The translations under genes and the position numbers were made by a program. From the NCBI RefSeq assembly GCF_013466425.1, contig NZ_CP059165.1, positions 6,200,001-6,264,000 of the forward strand: 64,000 nt of DNA, read 5' to 3'. Of this stretch, positions 17,661 to 26,884 are shown piece after piece. The number at the start of each line of letters is the position of its first letter. Position 1 is the stretch's first letter. Source of the DNA: Mycobacterium vicinigordonae. Its GTDB lineage: Bacteria; Actinomycetota; Actinomycetes; Mycobacteriales; Mycobacteriaceae. The notes beneath the pieces are model-generated. The model ran no database searches and was not told the DNA's origin. It saw nothing but the letters and a program-made list of their open reading frames with translations.

Positions 17661-18764
17661 ATGCTATGGCACGCAATGCCACCGGAGCTGAATACCGCTC
17701 GGCTGATGGCCGGCGCCGGTCCGGCCCCGATGCTGGCTGCCGCCACGGGATGGGAGTCGCTGTCCGCTGCCCTGGACGCTCAGGCCGTCGAACTGACCGC
17801 CCGGCTGAACTCGCTCGGCGAGGCCTGGACCGGAGGCAGCAGCGACAAGGCGATCTCTTCTGCACTTCCGATGGTGACCTGGCTGCAAACCGCCTCGACG
17901 CAAGCCAAGACTCGCGGCATGCAAGCCGCCGCGCAAGCCGCGGCCTACACGCAGGCGATGGCAACCACGCCGTCGTTACCCGAGATCGCGATGAACCACG
18001 TCACCACCGCGGTACTGACCGCCACCAACTTCCTTGGTATCAATACGATCCCGATCGCCCTGAACGAAATCGACTACTTCGTCCGCATGTGGACTCAGGC
18101 GGCCGTGGCGATGGACATCTACGAGGCCGAGACCTTGGTCAACACCATGTTCGAAAAGATCGAGCCAATGGCGGCGATCCTCGACCCCGGCATTAGTCAG
18201 AGCATGGCGTCGAGCCCGTTGATGGGGATGCCGACTCAACTGGGCGCATTGACCCCGGAAACCGTGCAGGCCACGGTCGGCCAGGTCGCCGAACTTAGCG
18301 GCCCCATGCAGCAGCTCGCCCAGCCGGCGCAGCAGATGACCTCGATGTTCGGCCAGCTGGGCAGTGGCTCGGGCGGCACCGGTACCGGACTGGGCGACGA
18401 CGAAGTCCAGATGGGTCTACTGGGGGCCAGCCCGCTGTCAAACCACCCACTTGCGGGCGGCGCGGGCGCGAGTGTCGGCGCGGGATTGCTACGCGGGGAA
18501 GCACTTCCGGGCGCGGGCGGCACGCTGGCCCGCACACCGCTGATGACCGGCCTGATCGACAAGCCGGCCGGTCCAGCGGTGCTGCCGGCGGCGGCAGCAG
18601 GCGAATCCGCGACTGGCGGCACGGCCCCGGTCGGCACGGGCGCGATGGGTCAGGGTGGCGCATCCGGCGCCGGTACCAGGGCGACCATTGCCGTGCCTGC
18701 CGCAGCCACCGAGGAGCACGACGAACCAGAAGAAGACCTGTGGGATGACGATGACGACTGGTGA
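17661..18764 (+). CDS. PPE68: PPE68, ESX-1 PPE protein
   Basis: A 367-residue PPE protein matching Mtb PPE68 (Rv3873). The N terminus [20 protein letters not shown] has the Pro-Pro-Glu motif at 7-9, and the helical PPE domain of about 175 residues includes the EAWTGG (W-x-G) turn. The C-terminal half is Gly/Ala/Gln-rich and ends in an acidic tail ([11 protein letters not shown]). In Mtb it pairs with PE35, is chaperoned by EspG1 and is found in the cell envelope. Here the partner PE gene is not upstream, so PPE68 must be unpaired or use a PE protein encoded elsewhere. It is the first gene of the PPE68-esxB-esxA group. Confidence 0.95.
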   Translation: MLWHAMPPELNTARLMAGAGPAPMLAAATGWESLSAALDAQAVELTARLNSLGEAWTGGSSDKAISSALPMVTWLQTASTQAKTRGMQAAAQAAAYTQAMATTPSLPEIAMNHVTTAVLTATNFLGINTIPIALNEIDYFVRMWTQAAVAMDIYEAETLVNTMFEKIEPMAAILDPGISQSMASSPLMGMPTQLGALTPETVQATVGQVAELSGPMQQLAQPAQQMTSMFGQLGSGSGGTGTGLGDDEVQMGLLGASPLSNHPLAGGAGASVGAGLLRGEALPGAGGTLARTPLMTGLIDKPAGPAVLPAAAAGESATGGTAPVGTGAMGQGGASGAGTRATIAVPAAATEEHDEPEEDLWDDDDDW

Positions 18765-18854
18765 TCCCCGGCGCCACAACACACTTCCCGGTCAACCGGG
18801 CCGGAAGACTTGCCAACCGATGGCGAGGAATGGAAAGAGAGAAAGAAGTCCAGC

Positions 18855-19157
18855 ATGGCAGAGATGAAGACTGATGCCGCTGCCCTCGCGCAAGAGGCAG
18901 GTAACTTCGAGCGGATCTCGGGCGACCTGAAGACACAGATCGACCAGGTCGAGTCCACCGCAGCTTCGCTGCAGGGGCAGTGGCAGGGCGCTGCCGGTCA
19001 GGCCGCCCAAGCCGCCGTGGTGCGTTTCCAGGAAGCCGCCAACAAGCAAAAGGCCGAACTCGACGAGATCTCGACGAATATCCGTCAGGCCGGCGTCCAA
19101 TACCAGCGTGCCGACGAGGAGCAGCAGCAAGCGCTGTCCTCGCAAATGGGCTTCTGA
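18855..19157 (+). CDS. esxB: EsxB (CFP-10), secreted WXG100 protein
   Basis: A 100-residue WXG100 protein, the partner of EsxA. The helical hairpin turn carries Trp43-Gln-Gly45, and the C-terminal export signal has the YxxxD pattern at Tyr83-Asp87, followed by the tail ending SSQMGF that EccCb1 recognises in Mtb. Length and sequence match Rv3874. The start ATG 18855 is preceded by GAAAGAAG-type purine sequence. It is 39 bases upstream of esxA. Confidence 0.97.
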   Translation: MAEMKTDAAALAQEAGNFERISGDLKTQIDQVESTAASLQGQWQGAAGQAAQAAVVRFQEAANKQKAELDEISTNIRQAGVQYQRADEEQQQALSSQMGF

Positions 19158-19484
<327 letters not shown>

Positions 19485-19513
19485 CAAAAGACCTCTGTAC
19501 GCGTAGAATCTCG

Positions 19514-19578
19514 AAGCACGAGATCGGGCGAGTTCACCTCAGTGGGGGATCTCGCCCCTTCTCGTGCTTTATCTTTTT
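19514..19578 (+). terminator. Long hairpin with T-rich tail after esxA
   Basis: AAGCACGAGA (19514-19523) pairs perfectly with TCTCGTGCTT (19560-19569), and an inner stem GGGCGAG (19526-19532) pairs with CTCGCCC (19551-19557). TATCTTTTT follows. This is an unusually clear rho-independent-type terminator for a mycobacterium and probably separates abundant esxB-esxA transcripts from espI-eccD1, completely or as an attenuator. Confidence 0.8.
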
Positions 19579-19600
19579 GGTGAATTTGTGAGAGGTTCTC

Positions 19601-21757
19601 ATGCCGGCCGACTATGACGCGCTCTTTCGGCCCGCCAAGGTTTCCGATTCGCGGGATGACGAAGCCGAGCAAACTTTTTTCGATCCGAACGCATTGACCG
19701 GTTCCGCTCAAAGAGGAGATCGGGAATCGGCTGCCGCGCCAGCGGTCGATTGGTCTCAGGCGAACGCGCCGGCCCCGGTCGCACCCCCTGCGGCTCCGCT
19801 TGCATCGCCGTCGCCAACCACGCCACCGAGCAGGCCGCCGATGCCGATCCGCCCTCCGCCGCCCGCTGCTGCGGAGCCGCCACCCGCGCCACCGGAACCG
19901 CCGGAACTGCCACCCCCGCCGGCCGCGCTAGCCCCGCCCGCGGAGCCGCCAGCCGCACCGCCGGAGCCCGAAGCTGCATCCCCGCAACCCGTACAGGCCG
20001 GCGGGCCGGCCACTGCGGCGAAATCCCCTCTGCCGCCAATGCCCATCGGCGGACCACCGCCACCGCCGCCGCCCGCACTCCCGCCGTACGACCCCGAGCC
20101 CACACCGGTGACGCCCGCACCGGTGACGTCCGAGCCCGCGCTGCCCACGCCCCGGCCGCCGTCGCAGCCAGCGCCTGAGACAGCTGAAGCACCTCAGCCG
20201 CAACATATTTCAGCCGGCCCGCCCGCGGCACCGCCCGCCCCGCCGGCCGTGCCGGAGCCCCCCACTCCGCCCCGCGCCCGCAAACCGCCGCCCGTGGCCC
20301 GCACCGAAGTGCCACCTCCGCGCCGTGCGACCGGCGGCGGATCGCCGCCGGTGCGATGGGACCGACCGCCGCACGGCGAACCCAGCCGGCCCACACCCGA
20401 GGACACCCGCACACAACGGGTCCGCGTGGGCGGAAACCAGCAACACCCACCACCACCGGTCGAACCCGCGCCGGCCGCGACAGCACCCCCGTCGGCCGAG
20501 CCGCCGAGGCGAGCGCGCCGCGGACACCGCTATCTACCCGATCCCGAGTCCGGGGAGCTTGATCCGGAGGGTGGCCCCTACTTCCGCGTCCCAATGCCCG
20601 AAAACAAGGTCCGGCAGGCGCGCCCGGCGGAACCGCCGACCGTGCCGTTCCAGCTCAACGAACCCGCCCCAGCCCCGCGGGCGCCCGCCCCCCCGCAAGC
20701 GGGCCGGCCGACCCCGTCGCCGGCTGCTGACAAGCGACGCGCAACGGTGCCGCCGGCTCGCCCAGCGACGCCTGCACCACCACCTTCGGCACCCACCCCG
20801 ACGCCACCGCGAGCCGCGGCCTCGACGCCCACGCTTGCACCCCAACCGCATATCCAGCCTCTCCAGCAGGGCACCAAGCCCGTACCCCAACGGGGCTGGC
20901 GCCGTGGCTTTTACCGGCTCACCCGGATCAACCCCGGCCTGTCGCCGGACGAGAAATACGAGTTGAGCCTGCACGCCCGGGTCCGCCGCAAACCGCGCGG
21001 CGCGTATCAGATCGGGATGCTCGGCCTCAAGGGCGGCGTCGGCAAAACAACGACCACCGTCACGTTGGGCACCGTGCTCGCGCAAGTGCGCGGCGATCGG
21101 ATCCTGGGCCTGGACGCGGATCCCGGCTGCGGAAACCTCGCCGAGCGTGCAGGCCGTACGTCGCCCTCGTCTATTGCGGATCTGGTGTCCGACAAGAACG
21201 TCTCGCACTACAACGACGTACGCGCACACATCAGCGTGAACGCCGACAACCTCGAGGTCTTGCCGACCGCCGAGTACAGCACCGCTGCGCGCGGGCTCAG
21301 TGGCGAGGACGTGCGCTCTGCCTTCGACACCGTCTCGAAGTTCTACAATCTGGTGCTCGCCGATTGCGGGCCGGGCTTGTTCGACCCGGTGACACGCGGA
21401 GTACTGGAGACTGCGTCGGCGATCGTGATCGTCACCAACGTTTCGGTGGACAGTGCGCGACAGGCCGAAAGCGCGCTGGAATGGTTGCGCCACAACGGGT
21501 ATCAGGACCTGCTCGAGCGCGTTGTGGTGGTCGTCAACCACGCCGCGGTCGGTGAGACCAACGTCGCGGAAAAGCAGTTGGTGCGACAGTTCCAACAGCT
21601 GGTACGGCCCGACCGGGTGGTGCTGCTGCCCTGGGACAAGCACATCGCCACCGGGACCGAAATTCAGCTCGACCAACTCGACCCCGCCTACAAACGCCGG
21701 GTACTCGAGCTGGCCGCGGCTCTGTCCGACGATTTCGAAAGGGCGGGACGTCGTTGA
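19601..21757 (+). CDS. espI: EspI, proline-rich MinD-like ATPase of ESX-1
   Basis: A 718-residue protein matching Mtb EspI (Rv3876, 666 residues). Residues about 45-425 are dominated by proline and alanine, with many PPAPP runs; the C-terminal third is a MinD/ParA ATPase with deviant Walker A KGGVGKT at 477-483 and the following GLDADPGCGNLAE segment. In Mtb EspI is not essential for secretion but down-regulates ESX-1 when ATP is low. The ATG at 19601 follows GAGAGG. Its stop overlaps the eccD1 TTG start in TTGA. The longer proline region than in Mtb is likely drift in a low-complexity tract. Confidence 0.93.
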   Translation: MPADYDALFRPAKVSDSRDDEAEQTFFDPNALTGSAQRGDRESAAAPAVDWSQANAPAPVAPPAAPLASPSPTTPPSRPPMPIRPPPPAAAEPPPAPPEPPELPPPPAALAPPAEPPAAPPEPEAASPQPVQAGGPATAAKSPLPPMPIGGPPPPPPPALPPYDPEPTPVTPAPVTSEPALPTPRPPSQPAPETAEAPQPQHISAGPPAAPPAPPAVPEPPTPPRARKPPPVARTEVPPPRRATGGGSPPVRWDRPPHGEPSRPTPEDTRTQRVRVGGNQQHPPPPVEPAPAATAPPSAEPPRRARRGHRYLPDPESGELDPEGGPYFRVPMPENKVRQARPAEPPTVPFQLNEPAPAPRAPAPPQAGRPTPSPAADKRRATVPPARPATPAPPPSAPTPTPPRAAASTPTLAPQPHIQPLQQGTKPVPQRGWRRGFYRLTRINPGLSPDEKYELSLHARVRRKPRGAYQIGMLGLKGGVGKTTTTVTLGTVLAQVRGDRILGLDADPGCGNLAERAGRTSPSSIADLVSDKNVSHYNDVRAHISVNADNLEVLPTAEYSTAARGLSGEDVRSAFDTVSKFYNLVLADCGPGLFDPVTRGVLETASAIVIVTNVSVDSARQAESALEWLRHNGYQDLLERVVVVVNHAAVGETNVAEKQLVRQFQQLVRPDRVVLLPWDKHIATGTEIQLDQLDPAYKRRVLELAAALSDDFERAGRR

Positions 21758-23289
21758 GCGCACCTGCTACCAGCGCCGGTTCGACCGCTGCGGGCACCAC
21801 CCCCGCACGACCCGCGACCACGCGGGTGACCGTCCTGACCGGGCGACGGATGACGGACCTGGTGTTGCCCGCGGCGACACCAATGGCTACCTACATCGAC
21901 GAGACGGTGGCCGTGCTGGCTGAGTTGCTGGAGGACACCCCGGCCGAGATTCTGGCCGGCTTCGACTTTTCCGCCCAGGGCGTCTGGACATTCGCCAGGC
22001 CGGGAGCGCCGCCGTTGAAACTTGACCAGTCCCTCGACGAGGCCGGAGTTGTGGACGGATCGCTGCTGACCCTGGTGTCGGCAAGCCGGACCGAACGGTA
22101 CCGGCCGCTGGTCGAGGACGTCATCGACGCGATCGCGGTGCTCGACGAAACTCCGGAGTTCGACCGCCCGGCAGTCGACCGGTTCATCGGCGTGGCCGTC
22201 CCGATCCTGGCCGTGCCGATCACGCTGGCGGCGATGCGAGCGTGGTGGCTGACCGGCCGCAGTTGGTACTGGGCGCTGGCCTTGGGCCTGGTCGGAGTCG
22301 CCGTGCTGGTGGGATCGTTCGTGGCCAAGCGCTTCTACCAGAAAGCCGAGTTCGCCGAATGCCTGCTGGCCGCGTCGGTGCCGCTGATCACCGCGGCAGC
22401 GGCGATCGCCGTCCCGCTGCCACGCGGGGTGAGCTCGCTGGGCGCGCCCCAACTCGCCGCCGCAGCCACGGCGGTGCTGCTCATCACCTTGCTGACACGC
22501 GGGGGTCCGAACCGCCGCCACGAGTTGTCCTCGTTTGCGGTGATCGCCATGGTGGCGCTGATCGGCGCTGCGATCGCGTACGGATACGGCTACCAGCGCT
22601 GGGTACCGGCCGGGGCGATCGCGTTCGGCTTGTTCGTCGTGACGACCGCGGCCAAGCTGACCGTCGCCGTCGCCCGGATCGCACTGCCGCCCATTCCCGC
22701 GCCGGGCGAAACCGTGGACAACGAGGAACTGCTTGACCCTGTCGCCACCGATGAAACGGCGAACAGCGAGACCCCAACCTGGAAGGCGATCATTGCGTCG
22801 GTGCCGGCCTCGGCCGCCCGGCTGACCGAGCGCAGCGCATTGGCCAAGCAACTGTTGGTCGGATTCGTGACCGCAGGAACATTGATCCTGGCGGCCGGCG
22901 CCGTCGCGGTCGTCACGCACGGGCACTTCTTCGTCCACACCATGGTGATTGCCACTCTTCTGATGGTGCTGTGCGGGTTCCGGTCCCGCCTGTATGCCGA
23001 CCGGTGGTGCGCGTGGGCTTTGCTGGCCGCGACGGTTGCGATACCGACGGGTGTGACGGTCAAGCTCAGCCTCTGGTATCCGCAGTGGGCCTGGCTGATC
23101 CTCAGCGGCTATCTGGCCCTGGTCGTGGTTTCCTTGGTGATCACCGGCGCGATGGCCCCAATACGGCGTATATCGCCCGTGGCGAAACGTATTTCGGAGC
23201 TGATCGACGGGGCGGTGGTCGCATCCGTCATCCCGCTGCTGCTGTGGGTGACCGGCGTCTACGACATGGTGCGCAATCTGCGCTTCTGA
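21754..23289 (+). CDS. eccD1: EccD1, multi-spanning ESX-1 membrane channel component
   Basis: A 511-residue membrane protein, the same length as Mtb EccD1 (Rv3877). The N-terminal 100 residues form the ubiquitin-like cytosolic domain (TTRVTVLTGRRMTDLVLPAA), followed by about eleven hydrophobic helices from residue 140 to the C terminus. EccD dimers form the main membrane vestibule of the ESX complex. The start is TTG 21754, overlapping the espI stop by four bases, as in Mtb. It ends 10 bases from the convergent espJ. Confidence 0.95.
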   Translation: MSAPATSAGSTAAGTTPARPATTRVTVLTGRRMTDLVLPAATPMATYIDETVAVLAELLEDTPAEILAGFDFSAQGVWTFARPGAPPLKLDQSLDEAGVVDGSLLTLVSASRTERYRPLVEDVIDAIAVLDETPEFDRPAVDRFIGVAVPILAVPITLAAMRAWWLTGRSWYWALALGLVGVAVLVGSFVAKRFYQKAEFAECLLAASVPLITAAAAIAVPLPRGVSSLGAPQLAAAATAVLLITLLTRGGPNRRHELSSFAVIAMVALIGAAIAYGYGYQRWVPAGAIAFGLFVVTTAAKLTVAVARIALPPIPAPGETVDNEELLDPVATDETANSETPTWKAIIASVPASAARLTERSALAKQLLVGFVTAGTLILAAGAVAVVTHGHFFVHTMVIATLLMVLCGFRSRLYADRWCAWALLAATVAIPTGVTVKLSLWYPQWAWLILSGYLALVVVSLVITGAMAPIRRISPVAKRISELIDGAVVASVIPLLLWVTGVYDMVRNLRF

Positions 23290-23299
23290 ACCAGCCGGG

Positions 23300-24085
23300 T
23301 CAGATCGGGGCGGCGACTGTGCCTGATGCTCCACTGGCCTGGGCGCTGGTCACCGGGGCACTCACCAACGTGGTCGGACCCGCCGCGGCGCCCGCCGCCG
23401 ACTGACCTTCGTCGCCCTCGTTGTCCTTCTGGTTCTCGTCGGGCTTGGTGTCGCCGGTCAACTGGGCCGAGGACCCCGCACCTTGCGACGCCTGCGACGT
23501 TGCCTGTTGCACGCTCTGACCGACCTGTTGTCCCATCGGTGCCATCTGCTGGGCCAGCGGTGCGAGCTGGATCAACTGTGGAACCGTCGCTTGCAGTTGC
23601 GGCGCCAACGCCGTGGCCTGGTCGCTGACCGCCGCGGCGACCTGCTGGCCAATCGCGGCCGCTGCCGCACTACCGCCGGATGCGCCCAGCAGTTGTTGGG
23701 CTGCGCCCACGGGCCCGCCGAGCATGGCCGCACCAAGCGTGCCCGCGTCCGGCTGACCTGCCGCGGCGGCCATGCTGCCCAGCGCCTGCCCGTCGCCGTC
23801 GAACCCGTACCGCGTCAGCGCTTGGCCCAGCGATTGGTCGGCCTTGGTATAGATATCGGCCGCGGCCGTCATGCTGCTGGCAGTCCGTCGCAAGGCTGCG
23901 GTGACGCCGGGCAGGCCGTCGGAGACCAGCGACTCGATGCCCGGCATGGTCTCGTTGATGGCTGCCGAAACAGGATCCGTTCCAGCGACCCCCATCGGCG
24001 CGGGCGGCGCTGGGAATGCGAGCTCGGCGAGTTTGCTCGCCGCAGCGGCAAGGCGGGCGGGGTCGACAGCCAGCGCCTCAGCCAT
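23300..24085 (-). CDS. espJ: ESX-1 secretion-associated protein EspJ
   Basis: A 261-residue Ala/Gln-rich protein similar to Mtb EspJ (Rv3878, 280 residues). The first 120 residues are conserved (MAEALAVDPARLAAAASKLA, then PSIESLVSDGLPGV-like sequence) and look like a helical PE/WXG-type domain; the rest is low-complexity with an acidic patch around NQKDNEGDEG. EspJ is an ESX-1 substrate. ATG 24085 has GAAGGGA upstream. In H37Rv the gene is, to my knowledge, on the same strand as eccD1; here it is reversed, convergent with eccD1 and downstream of espK. Confidence 0.88.
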   Translation of the reverse strand: MAEALAVDPARLAAAASKLAELAFPAPPAPMGVAGTDPVSAAINETMPGIESLVSDGLPGVTAALRRTASSMTAAADIYTKADQSLGQALTRYGFDGDGQALGSMAAAAGQPDAGTLGAAMLGGPVGAAQQLLGASGGSAAAAAIGQQVAAAVSDQATALAPQLQATVPQLIQLAPLAQQMAPMGQQVGQSVQQATSQASQGAGSSAQLTGDTKPDENQKDNEGDEGQSAAGAAAGPTTLVSAPVTSAQASGASGTVAAPI

Positions 24086-24176
24086 CACAACATCCCTTCG
24101 GTGCGTTCCCCACCCGAAAATTTTACTGGACGTGCGGTGGTCCCTGATGCGGCAATTTTGTTTGCCGCCCTCGATT

Positions 24177-26411
24177 TCAGGAGGTTTCCGCCAGTGCCCT
24201 GTCGAGCAACTCGGCGACGCACCGCCAGTACAAAAACTCCTCGACGGCGGGACGCTTTGCTTGCCCGTCCGCCGCCCCGTAAGCCTGGTGCAGCGCAAGG
24301 TCTCGACAGTGCTCGGCGTAAACGTGGAACGCGCGCAGATGCGCGATTTCGCGGCCGATGGCCGTGCTGGTCATGGGCTTCATCAGGTCGAACCAGAGCA
24401 TGTGCCGCTCGTCGTCAGGTGCGTTCTGGTCCGCTGGGGCCGGCGGCAACAGGTCTAGCAGACGCAGGTCGTCGGCTTCTTGCAGCTGGGCCGCCGCCGG
24501 CGGGTCGACCACCTCGAGCCGTGGCCGGCCGGCCATCTTGCCGGTGTCCGGGATGTCGTCGGCCTCGAGGATCATCTTGGCTACCCCAGGATCGGAATTC
24601 GCCAGCTGCTCCGCGGTTCCGATCACCGCACGCAGCTTCAGGTCGTGGAACGCGGCCCAGCCCTGCACCGCCAGCACCGGATATGTTGCAGTGCAGGCCT
24701 TTTCGTCGGCGGGAATGGCGCGGTCGGCGCTTGCCATGAACACCTTGGCGGGCAACCGGACACCCTCGGGGATGTAGGCCAGTCCGTAGCTGTTGGCGAC
24801 CACGATGTCGCCGTCGGTGGTAACGGCCGTGATCCAGAAGAATCCGTAGTCGTCGTCGCCGCCGCTGTCGCGTGCGTTGAGCGCTGCGGCGACCCGTCGA
24901 GCCAGTCGCAGCGGGTCCTTTTTCGCGCCGCCGGCGCCGACGGCCGCGGCGACGGCGTCGCGTGCTGCGCGGGCGGCCGAGACGGGGACCGATGGCAGCG
25001 CCGTCACATCGTCGGCCGGCTTTCTCTGCTCGGCGTCGTTGTCCGGCCGTGCTGGCGGTGCGGTGCGCGCGGACGCGGCGCGAGTCGACGCGGCAACCGG
25101 CGCCTTGCCCACCTGCGGAGCGCGCCCGCCCGCGGCACGCGTTCCCGAGGCCGCCGCGGCACCGGTGCCCTGGCTCGAGGCCGCGGCCTTGGGGGCCGAG
25201 CCGGCGCCGACCGAAGGGCCACGTGCCGGCGCCGGCATACCGGTAGCGGCCGCGGGTGCCACGGCCGCAGACGCGTCGTCAGTGCGATTCGCCGGTCCCG
25301 GCGAAGCTGCGGGTTGACCGGTGTGGCCGGGCGAAAGATCGGTCGCCGCAGCCGGTTTCACATGGGTGGGCTCGGTGGTTGTGGTGGGCCCCGGGGACGT
25401 GCCCGGACCTGCGGGTATCGGCGGCTGATTCGGCGAGGGCGGTGTCGGCAACGGGCTCGGAGCCGAAGGGGTCGGGTTCACCGGTGCCGGCTTGGGAGCG
25501 GGGTTGACCGGCGCAACGGGGGTGCCCGGCTGACCGGGATAGGGTTGGGCCGGGGTTGCGGGCGTGTCAGGGGTGACCGGTCGACTCGGGTCGACCGGAG
25601 GTTTCAGCGGCGGGTTCACCGGAAGCACCGGGGTTACCGGCGCACCCGGGCTTACCGGCGTTACCGGAGTTCCCGGCCCGACCGGGTCGAACGGATTGGC
25701 CGGCGTCGGCTCGAACGGCGTCGGGATCACCGGTGTCACCGGGGCATCCGGCGCGACCGGTTGATAAGGATTGGCCGGCGTCGGCTCGAACGGCGTGGGG
25801 GCCGGGCCAATCGGGGTCGGCGCGCTCGGCGTCGGAACCACCAGGGTCGGCACATCCGGGGCCGGGGGGGTCACTTGGTGCAGCAGGTCCTGCAGTGCGT
25901 TGTGCGGCGGTTTCCAATTCTTTGATGCCAGCACCTGTTCCGCCGTTTCGGCGACCAAACTGGTGTTGGCGTCATGCGTGGCCCGCACCACGGCGTTGAT
26001 GGCAGCGACGCGTGCCTCGGCTTCCAATTCCTGATCGTTTTCCAGGATGCTGATCTCGCGCTGAGCGCCGTCGACGTTGTTGCCTATTTCTGCCTTGGCC
26101 TGTGCGATCAATCCGGCGACATGCTGGTGCCAGGTGATGACGGTGGCCAGATAGTCCTGCAGCGTGCTCATCTCGGTCAGATTGGTCCCCAGCGCGCCGT
26201 TGGCCGCGCTCGCGGCACCACCCGACCAGACGCCACCGTCGAACACCTCGACCTGCTGGCGACGCGCGGCGTCCATCACATCGGTGACCTTGCGCAGCAT
26301 GCGGTTGTACTCCTGCGCGCGGTCGTAGAACGTGTCCTCATCGGCCTGCGGCCAGGCGCCGGGCTCGAGCATCTGACTGGCGTACTCGCCCGTCGGTCTC
26401 GGAATGCCCAT
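24177..26411 (-). CDS. espK: ESX-1 secretion-associated protein EspK
   Basis: A 744-residue protein matching Mtb EspK (Rv3879c, 729 residues). The N-terminal 180 residues are a helical WXG/PPE-like domain with VWSGGAA as the W-x-G turn. Residues about 190-370 are a Pro/Thr-rich linker of PVTP- and [12 protein letters not shown] repeats, and the C-terminal 250 residues form a globular domain ([20 protein letters not shown]). EspK binds EspB and acts as its chaperone for ESX-1 export. ATG 26411 is preceded by AGAGGAGAG and aligns with the Mtb start. It is probably transcribed from mycP1-side genes or from its own leader. Confidence 0.94.
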   Translation of the reverse strand: MGIPRPTGEYASQMLEPGAWPQADEDTFYDRAQEYNRMLRKVTDVMDAARRQQVEVFDGGVWSGGAASAANGALGTNLTEMSTLQDYLATVITWHQHVAGLIAQAKAEIGNNVDGAQREISILENDQELEAEARVAAINAVVRATHDANTSLVAETAEQVLASKNWKPPHNALQDLLHQVTPPAPDVPTLVVPTPSAPTPIGPAPTPFEPTPANPYQPVAPDAPVTPVIPTPFEPTPANPFDPVGPGTPVTPVSPGAPVTPVLPVNPPLKPPVDPSRPVTPDTPATPAQPYPGQPGTPVAPVNPAPKPAPVNPTPSAPSPLPTPPSPNQPPIPAGPGTSPGPTTTTEPTHVKPAAATDLSPGHTGQPAASPGPANRTDDASAAVAPAAATGMPAPARGPSVGAGSAPKAAASSQGTGAAAASGTRAAGGRAPQVGKAPVAASTRAASARTAPPARPDNDAEQRKPADDVTALPSVPVSAARAARDAVAAAVGAGGAKKDPLRLARRVAAALNARDSGGDDDYGFFWITAVTTDGDIVVANSYGLAYIPEGVRLPAKVFMASADRAIPADEKACTATYPVLAVQGWAAFHDLKLRAVIGTAEQLANSDPGVAKMILEADDIPDTGKMAGRPRLEVVDPPAAAQLQEADDLRLLDLLPPAPADQNAPDDERHMLWFDLMKPMTSTAIGREIAHLRAFHVYAEHCRDLALHQAYGAADGQAKRPAVEEFLYWRCVAELLDRALAETS

Positions 26412-26424
26412 TGCCCACTCTCCT

Positions 26425-26451
26425 CTCTCGCCGCTCTCGCCGCTCTCGCCG
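26425..26451 (-). repeat. Three tandem 9-bp repeats in the espK leader
   Basis: CTCTCGCCG occurs three times in perfect tandem at 26425-26433, 26434-26442 and 26443-26451. On the coding (minus) strand each unit reads CGGCGAGAG, just upstream of the espK ribosome binding site AGAGGAGAG, so copy number could alter leader structure or ribosome loading. Confidence 0.9.
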
Positions 26452-26545
26452 AAAGTGAATCTCACGACGCGACACGCTGATTCGCCGTCGGGTGATTCAC
26501 ACTCGCCGGCAGTGCAGAGAGCGCACGAACGGTTACGCCATGCGC

Positions 26546-26884
26546 TTAAGCGTTACCGGCCTTGCTCATCGCTTCGAGCGCGGCGGTCAGCTGCTCGCCC
26601 GCCGCGGCGTTGTACTTGCTCGCCGCCGCCTGGGCGTTCTGCAGTGCCTCGTTGACCCGCGCGCCGACCGCCTCGGCGCCCACTTCCCGTATCAAGCCGT
26701 CTTCGATGCGCACGCCGGTCAGCCACTGATGCCCGTTGATCGTCACTTCGACCGTCTCAGCCTCGTCTTTCCCGCGGAAAGCACCGGCGTTCATCTGATT
26801 CAGCGTGCCCTCCAGGGCCTGCTGAAACCGTGCCGCCAGCGCCAAAGCCGCCGCGACGTGCGGCTCCATCTCCATATCGGTCAC
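26546..26884 (-). CDS. espL: ESX-1 secretion-associated protein EspL (YbaB-like)
   Basis: A 112-residue protein matching Mtb EspL (Rv3880c, 115 residues). It belongs to the YbaB/EbfC-like fold: an N-terminal helix, the strand-rich centre [20 protein letters not shown], and a C-terminal helix. In M. marinum EspL stabilises EspE, EspF and EspH and links to regulation of espE. I chose GTG 26884, which overlaps the espB stop (GTGA), in agreement with the Mtb N terminus. Confidence 0.92.
   Translation of the reverse strand: MTDMEMEPHVAAALALAARFQQALEGTLNQMNAGAFRGKDEAETVEVTINGHQWLTGVRIEDGLIREVGAEAVGARVNEALQNAQAAASKYNAAAGEQLTAALEAMSKAGNA

Noticed and set aside
21688..23334. 548-codon minus-strand frame opposite eccD1
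   Set aside because: Gln/Arg/His-rich shadow of a membrane-protein gene; no motif.
24480..25925. 481-codon plus-strand frame opposite espK
   Set aside because: Arg/Gly-rich shadow of the proline-threonine repeats of EspK.
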